A stretch of 64,000 nt of DNA from Symsagittifera roscoffensis (Eukaryota > Xenacoelomorpha > Acoela > Convolutidae), in the NCBI RefSeq assembly GCF_963678635.1, contig NC_087070.1, positions 44,118,327 through 44,182,326 on the forward strand. The letters run 5' to 3'. A model generated the notes under the pieces. It was not told the DNA's origin and ran no database searches. It was given only the letters and a program-made list of their open reading frames with translations. A program made the position numbers and the translations under genes. Shown here piece by piece: positions 58,007 through 64,000 of the stretch (its first letter is position 1; every line of letters starts with the position of its first letter).

Positions 58007-58216
58007 CAGGGGCGGAGTTAGGGGGGGTGGGGGCGGGGAGGCGGACGCTTCTTTTTTCAAGGATTCGACCCCCTGCCGACCAAAAGGGTCCCCCCTTTGG
58101 TACTTTTTAAGAAATCCATTTTTGGTCAACTGACCCTAAAATTTTTCGAAATTTTTGAGAAATAACTTTTGAAAATCCGCCCCCTCCCCCTCAAGAAAAT
58201 CCTTGATCAGCCCCTT
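58007..58216 (+). mobile_element. hAT MITE, internally shortened
   Basis: The left end is CAGGGGCGGAGTTAGG; the right end, AATCCTTGATCAGCCCCTT, is decayed. Flanks TATTAGAT and TATCAGAT match at 7 of 8. It retains CAAGGATTCGACCCCCTGCC and CCCCTTTGGTACTTTTTAAG of the 20321 copy but lacks about half of the interior. Confidence 0.8.
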
Positions 58217-59280
58217 TATCAGATTATTCAGTACTAGTAGGTTTTTCAAAGTTAGGTTAATGCAGCTACTTAATTAGTTTTCGTAAATCATACACAGTTA
58301 TATTATGTTTTGCGTCATCTGCTTATTTCAAAAGGTCGCCGTATTCCAATTAGCTGCACACTTCAAACTAACAAAACTGAAAACTAATCAAAATCTATAT
58401 TTTTGCTCTAACTGACAGCGCTACAGGCGCCAATTTACTCAAAAATTGCTGATTTGCGGAAAAAAGCCGATGAAATGAAATGCACGTGATTGAAGTTTCA
58501 GACATAGATTGCAATAATCATAATCAAAGACAACAATGGAGCCAGTTGAAATTTTCAGAAGTGTTTTAAAATGATTGTTTTAGCGAAAAGCAATTTAATC
58601 AAATTTACGCAACAGTTCGATAATTTTTTCCTTGCATAACTGGTTTTAAGGGCGAAATTCTCCCTGAATTTAACTCATGATTGCTTTATTTTGAGGTGAA
58701 TTCATCTCCTAATAGTGAGAGAAATTTACATCTCTGATTACAATGTCAGCTATGGAACGGGTGTGGCGTCGTAACAAGTCAGTAAAAAATCAAGGCGTTT
58801 ACTCAAATTATGACATAAAGGAAGGAAATGTTGATCAAAATGTCAAGAAAACTAGAATTTTAATGATAATTTAAGTGATGAAAAAATAAGGAAATGAGAG
58901 GTCATCTAAAGCTTAAGACTATTCATCACTCAAGAAGAGTGTCAGCATTATATACTTAATATACTTTTGATATATATTAGGCGAAGATCTCGGTCGTTGC
59001 TTAAGAAATTATAAGAAAATCGAAATACAACTGAAACCATGATGCGACACTTCATCGATCAAGAAACCCACAATCGGAATTTTTTTGAAATCAATTGAAC
59101 AAAAAACTAAAATTTTCTGGTAAAAAACCCTATTGCATATGTAGTTGGACACTTCAAACAAATTTTCATTTAAATATTGATTCAAATAAAAGGTTGAATT
59201 TTTCAATAAAAAGTGGCACCAAAGTACACATAAGTCAAACATAGCGCTTATTTTTATAACCTCCGCAATTGTTCAAGGGT
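58217..59280. other. Unannotated AT-rich DNA
   Basis: The first ~45 bp match 44535-44580. Beyond this I recognise no gene or repeat. Confidence 0.45.
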
Positions 59281-59289
59281 AAGAAAATA

Positions 59290-59415
59290 GAAAACTGCGA
59301 ATTATTTGTGCTCGAGTAAACTTTTCTCCAGACAGATTTCGACTTTTTAACCAGCAATTTTGCAAAGTTCTATGGGTTTGAAAGTTGGCACTTTATCCAA
59401 ATTGGGATAACTTTT
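59290..59415 (+). mobile_element. HINE-like 5' fragment, degenerate
   Basis: Fragments GAATTATTTGTGCTCGAGT, CAGACAGATTTCGACTTTTT, AACCAGCAATTTTG and TATGGGTTTGAAAG follow the family's 5' half in order. The rest is missing. Confidence 0.5.
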
Positions 59416-59869
59416 TGGGTAAAAGTTTGCAATTCTCCAGAAGCGCGTTTCAGAGTGATAAATTACAGAGTGATTCATTTGTGTTCTGTTTTATGTATAC
59501 TACTCTAGAACAATTACCGAACTCAATTATATTCATTTTGCGCTGTCTATCTTAATGACCAACTACATGAGCTTTCCGCTGTTCGTAACCTAATTCTTCA
59601 CGTGAAACTTCAAATAGCGGAAAACAGAGCTCAAAAATTCAAATGAAACAAAAGTTTTGGATGAAAAAGCCAACAATCAGAAAGTTTGCATCACGAATAA
59701 TTATAAAACGTTCCTTCGGCAGCTGTCCTAAAGACTACCCGTACCGAAATTTTGGCCAAAATCATATCTGATCATTGTAAAATCATGCAAAATTCATGTC
59801 TGTAACAGATATTCAGCATGTCTATATTCGGCATGCACATACCTGCATCAGACCGGCATCAGGAGTGCT

Positions 59870-61073
59870 AACTGAAGATATGCTCACACCTGCAGCATGC
59901 ATGATCATGCCTGAACTGAACATGCTCACACCTGCAGGATACATGATCATACCTGAACTAAACATGCTCACATCTGCAGGATACATGATCATGCCTGAAC
60001 CGAATATGCTCACATCTGCAGGATACATGATCATGCCTGAACTGAATATGCTCACACCTGCAGGATACATGATCATACCTGAACTAAACATGCTCACATC
60101 TGCAGGATACATGATCATGCCTGAACCGAATATGCTCACATCTGCAGGATACATGATCATGCCTGAACTGAATATGCTCACACCTGCAGAATACATGATC
60201 ATGCCTGAACTGAACATGCTCACACCTGCAGGATACATGATCATACCTGAACTAAACATGCTCACATCTGCAGGATACATGATCATGCCTGAACCGAATA
60301 TGCTCACATCTGCAGGATACATGATCATGCCTGAACTGAATATGCTCACACCTGCAGGATACATGATCATACCTGAACTAAACATGCTCACATCTGCAGG
60401 ATACATGATCATGCCTGAACCGAATATGCTCACATCTGCAGGATACATGATCATGCCTGAACTGAATATGCTCACACCTGCAGAATACATGATCATGCCT
60501 GAACTGAACATGCTCACACCTGCAGGATACATGATCATACCTGAACTAAACATGCTCACATCTGCAGGATACCTGATCATGCCTGAACCGAATATGCTCA
60601 AATCTGCAGGATACATGATCATACCTGAACAAAACATGCTCACACCTGCAGGATACATGATCATGCCTGAACTGAATATGCTCACACCTGCAGGATACAT
60701 GATCATACCTGAACAAAACATGCTCACATCTTCAGGATACATGATCATGCCTGAACTGAACATGCTCACACCTGCAGGATACATGATCATACCTGAACAA
60801 AACATGCTCACACCTGCAGGATACATGATCATGCCTGAACTGAATATGCTCACACCTGCAGGTTACATGATCATACCTGAACAAAACATGCTCACATCTG
60901 CAGGATACATGATCATGCCTGAACTGAAGATGCTCACACCTGCAGGATACATGATCATACCTGAACTAAACATGCTCACATCTGCAGGATACATGATCAT
61001 GCCTGAACCGAATATGCTCTCATCTGCAGGATACATGATCATGCCTGAACCGAATATGCTCACACCTGCATAA
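59870..61073. repeat. 42-bp minisatellite, about 28 units, open on both strands
   Basis: Each 42-bp unit contains CTGCAGGATACATGATCATG, where CATGATCATG and CTGCAG are self-complementary, then a CTGAAC-type stretch and ATGCTCACA. Units vary by a few bases in ordered sets of three or four, giving a higher-order repeat of about 126-168 bp. As 42 is a multiple of 3, frames persist: + strand ATG at 59796 to 61073 (425 codons; unit ELNMLTPAGYMIIP), and - strand for 343 codons (unit SMFSSGMIMYPAGV). No signal peptide or flanking exon is seen, so I treat the frames as by-products of the period. Confidence 0.88.
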
Positions 61074-61260
61074 ACGCCTGAACTGGTAGTTTTTGCTACA
61101 CTCTTTTTTTTAAAAAACAGAATCAAACATAGAAAAAAATGGTTTCAAATCGGTATCTTCAGTATTATAAAATAATTAAAGAAATGGTTAAATTCCAACA
61201 ACATCATAAACTCAGCTTAATAATGTGACACTTTACATCAATATTTTGGTTTTTTTTCAG

Positions 61261-61428
61261 ATATTTTCTGACATATCGGAGCAGTTTCTGTGTATGTTGA
61301 AGAAAAGATCAGTTTTGGTACAGGCGTCTTCTGGAATGGGCGTGCCCCTGGATGATCGGGTTGACATTGCTCGTCTGCTGGATGTCACACAGTCGTCAAA
61401 TATTTTTGGCTCTACAGTCGTCAGATAA
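61261..61428 (+). CDS. Possible terminal exon, unknown protein
   Basis: A strong acceptor-like tract (TTTTGGTTTTTTTTCAG, ending 61260) is followed by 55 open codons that are GC-richer than the surroundings, ending in TAA. The translation is well mixed, e.g. SEQFLCMLKKRSVLVQASSG and MGVPLDDRVDIARLLDV. I recognise no family, and I see no upstream exon because the minisatellite lies there. Short duplications (ATATTTTCTGACAT at 61261 and about 61446; CAGTCGTCA twice) suggest local rearrangement. It may be an exon remnant or chance. Confidence 0.2.
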   Translation: MFSDISEQFLCMLKKRSVLVQASSGMGVPLDDRVDIARLLDVTQSSNIFGSTVVR

Positions 61429-61465
61429 TTTCTACAGTTTCTCAGATATTTTCTGACATCGATGA

Positions 61466-61512
61466 ATTTTTTATTGAAAATCCGCCCCCTCGAGAAAATC
61501 CTAGATCCGCTA
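61466..61512 (+). mobile_element. hAT MITE terminal fragment
   Basis: TTGAAAATCCGCCCCCTCGA followed by GAAAATCCTAGATCCGCTAGT is the right end of the CAGGGGCGGAT family; the rest is absent. Confidence 0.7.
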
Positions 61513-61724
61513 GTATAGTATTCCGAAAATAACTTGAACAAATAACTTCAAAAAAACTCCATCTCTTAGCTATGCAGTGTCAGATTTTTTGAAGCGCAAC
61601 TTGATTGATGAAGTTTTTTGTTGAAAACTTACTGTAGTGGGTAGATGCCTCTTTCTGTAATTGCAAGCAGGGAGTCGTTGCTAGCGGGGGTTGTGGATAA
61701 TTTTCTCTGCTTCCTGTCAATATA

Positions 61725-61842
61725 AAACGTAAAAGCTTTCGAATGATCTGAAAAAATTTCGTCAAAAATGGCTATTTAAAATGTCGAAATTTGTCTGAAG
61801 AAAAAACCCCACCCCGAGCACAAATATTCCGTTACTTTCTAG
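61725..61842 (-). mobile_element. HINE-like 5' fragment
   Basis: It contains TTTCGTCAAAAATGGCTATT, GTCGAAATTTGTCTGAAG, CCCACCCCGAGCACAAATAT and TCCGTTACTTTC, close to the consensus 5' part on the - strand. The 5' terminal bases and the rest are missing. Confidence 0.75.
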
Positions 61843-62067
61843 TACAAATTAAAACTGTGGCGCCTGAAAATACAATAAAGTGAAGGATAAAAACTTGATG
61901 AAACTCTAGACCGTGAAGTTATTTTGAATTAAATGAGAAAGTTATATAATATAATAACAAATAAAATTTATGAAAAAACGCAACTTGGCATAAAACTTCG
62001 AAAAACTTTTCTCTTGTTTTGGCATAAAATTCAGTGTATCGTACTAAAAAAAAAGAAAAATTTTTTG

Positions 62068-62129
62068 TCAAAAAAATGCTAGTCATACAATTTCCATATA
62101 TGGAAAATGTATGACTAGCATTTTTTTGA
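62068..62129. repeat. Near-perfect 62-bp palindrome
   Basis: TCAAAAAAATGCTAGTCATA.. reads inwards to a TATA centre, and the inverse returns with a single mismatch in 31 base pairs. There is no spacer. Confidence 0.95.
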
Positions 62130-62194
62130 TGGCGTCGACAAAGTATTTTTGAAATTTCCCCCAAAAATTATTATTTTTTTCCAACAGCAAATTG

Positions 62195-62709
62195 ATTTTC
62201 GTACTTTAAGCGATAATATGTCCTGAGCTCAAATTTTTTCTAGAAAAACTGATCATGCATGCTATTATTTTGCAAAAGTTCAGGGGTTCGAAAAATGATA
62301 ACCCGGCCAACTTGAAAAAAAATAAAGGATGATAGACATCGTCAATTTGAAGCATAAATGAGCTCAAATTTCTTCTAGAAAAACTGATCATGCACTCTAT
62401 TATTTTGCAAAAGTTCAGGGGTTCGAAAAACGATAACCCGGTCAACTTGAAATAAATAAAGGATGAAATACTTCGTCAATTTGAAGCATAAGCGGCTGAT
62501 TAAGTCCGCTTCTGCTGACTGTTTTTTTGTTTTTTGTCGGAAAATTGCCAATTAATTTGGGGTGATGCTTTTCATAGAAAAAAATTCGAAACTTAGAAAA
62601 AAAAACATCATTTAGTTTTATTTATTTAATTTTTTAACGTTATTACTGCTCCATGAACCTTAAAAGGCAGTCGAAACATTCAGGGCTTCGCCCTGATATG
62701 AGCAGTCTT
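62195..62709 (+). mobile_element. HINE-like element with internal tandem duplication
   Basis: The 3' end is well kept: CTGCTCCATGAACC, AGTCGAAAC, the hairpin CAGGGC-TTC-GCCCTG, then GAGCAGTCTT. Upstream, a 134-135-bp segment containing GAGCTCAAATTT, CTAGAAAAACTGATCATGCA and GTTCAGGGGTTCGAAAAA is present twice (from 62225 and from 62360). The 5' end is lost. Confidence 0.65.
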
Positions 62710-62842
62710 TTATAATTTATGCCATTCAAATTAAAAGTTTCAAAAACATATTTATTGACGTAATTAGAATTTTATATAGTTTTGCAATTTTAGCGGTTAA
62801 ATTTTTTTCTTGGTGTTTTTGTCACAGTTTCGTCTGAACAAG

Positions 62843-63152
62843 CGCGGATCTAGGATGTGTCGAGGAGGGTCGGCTGGGGAGAGGGGGACTTTCAAAATAA
62901 ATCCCAAATCACTATAAAGTCCCTATTTTGAAAAAACTTTCTGTACCGCAGGCAAGTTTGCAAAAAAATTAGGCCAAAAGGCGTTTTTTATGCACTTTTG
63001 GAAAATTTTGGCGGCCAAATTTCGTTTTTTTGGCACGCGCTTCCACTAAAAGTTCAGTAAGGGCTGGCGTTGAATGCGACTAAAAGTTTTCAGATCAGTC
63101 AGCCATAAATGGATATCTCAAAATAGTACAAAGGGGGGGGGGCACATTTGGG
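62843..63152 (-). mobile_element. hAT MITE, truncated
   Basis: It begins GCGCGGATCTAGG and keeps the CCGCAGGCAAG, AATATCTCAAAATAGTACAAA-type interior and a G run, in the same orientation as 57298. The right end is cut where HINE sequence starts at about 63155. Confidence 0.65.
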
Positions 63153-63154
63153 TG

Positions 63155-63412
63155 AGCGGAGAGTTAATCCGTCTTAGAAATCGTTCCAAATTAGTTGAAA
63201 GATGCTTATTTGCCATACTGATATGTTGCAAGGAGCAAAATATATCCTTTTGTACTTTATATGGGGGATGATTTTCATTTAAAAAAATTCAAACTTTAGA
63301 AAAAAAAATTCATTTTGTTTTATTTCATTTAATTTTTCAATGTTATAACTGCTCCAGAAACCGTAAAAGGCAGTCGGAACATTCAGGGCTTTGCCCTGAT
63401 ACGAGCAGTCTG
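63155..63412 (+). mobile_element. HINE-like element, 3' half
   Basis: It starts mid-element (GCGGAGAGTTAATCCGTC) directly after the hAT MITE remnant. It ends with AGTCGGAAC, the hairpin CAGGGC-TTT-GCCCTG and GAGCAGTCTGG. Confidence 0.8.
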
Positions 63413-63442
63413 GTCTGTTTTAATTTCACTTTGTTCCAAATT

Positions 63443-63755
63443 ATGCGTTAAAAAGTAGTCGCACATTTGTTGTTATTTTTTTCAATGAGATTAATAGTAT
63501 CAACCAATCAAAATTCTTTAATTTATTTGCAATTTTTGTGGCTACTGGTTTGCAAAAATTGAAAGATTTTTATGTTCCGCTCAAAACTTGTTACGATAAT
63601 GTTCAATCAAATTTTGCAAAAATCATGCGTTAAAAAGTAGTCGCACATTTGTTGTTAATTTATTCAATGAGATTAATAGTATCAACCAATCAAATCTTTT
63701 TAATTTATTTGTAATTATTGCGGCTACTGGTTGGCGAAAATTGAAGGATTTTTGG
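63443..63755. repeat. Two tandem copies of a ~182-bp unit
   Basis: ATGCGTTAAAAAGTAGTCGC begins at 63443 and 63625. Both copies continue with ACATTTGTTGTTA, CAATGAGATTAATAGTATC and GGCTACTGGTT, with few differences over about 130 bp. No coding frame is conserved. Confidence 0.85.
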
Positions 63756-64000
63756 CCAAAAAATTTTGTGACGAATTGCTTTAATTATAGTTCAAACCGG
63801 GGATATTTAGTTTTTTCGACTATCCCTCCCGTTGACCCCCTGAAACTAACCTGACGTCCTCTTTTTTGGGATGTAGATACGACATAATTTCCTTCATTTG
63901 AAGATGGTTGGCTCGAGGAGGTAAATTTGGATAAACTCATTTCGAACAAAATCTGAAAAAGTGAAATTTTAACAACAAAGACCAATTAGTCAAGATGCGC
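63756..64000. other. Unannotated right edge
   Basis: A short - strand frame (63785-63985) has no supporting motif. Nothing else recognised before the window ends. Confidence 0.4.

Noticed and set aside
59822-60853. 343-codon open frame on the - strand across the minisatellite
   Set aside because: It is a consequence of a 42-bp period free of stops on both strands. No promoter, splice signal or non-repetitive domain was seen, so it is not listed as a gene.

Overview
The window is eukaryotic nuclear DNA from an invertebrate animal. It is AT-rich, has very few genes and is packed with transposon copies. The animal assignment rests on one clear host gene, a NET-family (Noc/Elbow/Tlp-1; vertebrate ZNF503/ZNF703) zinc-finger co-repressor on the + strand. 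Its two coding exons (29552-29845 and 30004-31959) are split by a 158-bp GT-AG intron. I cannot name the phylum or species. There is one assembly gap (26301-26500), and I found no tRNA, rRNA or CRISPR.

The most striking locus is 11288-16447. An apparently intact, young APE-type non-LTR retrotransposon lies inside a hAT-type DNA transposon whose 17-bp terminal inverted repeats and perfect 8-bp target duplication (CTTAATGC) are still visible. The retrotransposon has ORF1 with an SGNH/esterase domain. ORF2 has an AP endonuclease, a reverse transcriptase and, near its N-terminus, a canonical 2A ribosome-skipping motif behind a signal-peptide-like leader.

The commonest repeat, about 14 whole or partial copies, is a roughly 530-bp non-autonomous family. 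Its 5' end begins GTTCCGACT and is followed by a hairpin. The inverse AGTCGGAAC lies just inside the 3' end, followed by a second hairpin and CAGTCTTG, and intact copies are bounded by T runs. This is the architecture of Helentron-associated elements (HINE/DINE-like). A second common family is a hAT MITE with CAGGGGCGGAT ends and 8-bp target duplications (2304, 20321, 57298 and 58007, plus fragments).

Layout: 1-520, AT-rich palindromic repeat; 2.3-3.6 kb, hAT MITE and HINE; 5.7-10.2 kb, several diverged copies of a local duplication; 11.1-16.5 kb, GAA tract and the hAT/LINE nest; 16.6-19.2 kb, three HINEs; 20.3-20.8 kb, hAT MITE and poly-G; 22.1-23.95 kb, a ~120-bp satellite containing an exact 314-bp duplication; 26.3 kb, gap; 28-32 kb, the NET gene with its upstream region; 32-42 kb, mostly unannotated AT-rich DNA with two hairpins and one small possible gene; 43-45.2 kb, a HINE cluster; 49.8-50.9 kb, three ~370-bp tandem units; 55-56.4 kb, a GC-richer, possibly regulatory stretch; 57.3-58.3 kb, paired hAT MITEs; 59.8-61.07 kb, a 42-bp minisatellite open on both strands; 61.4-63.8 kb, a mosaic of repeat fragments.

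No operon-like cooperation is visible. The genes of interest are one host transcriptional regulator in a gene desert and one mobile element. Assignments rest on motifs read by eye and recalled family knowledge; no database search was run.
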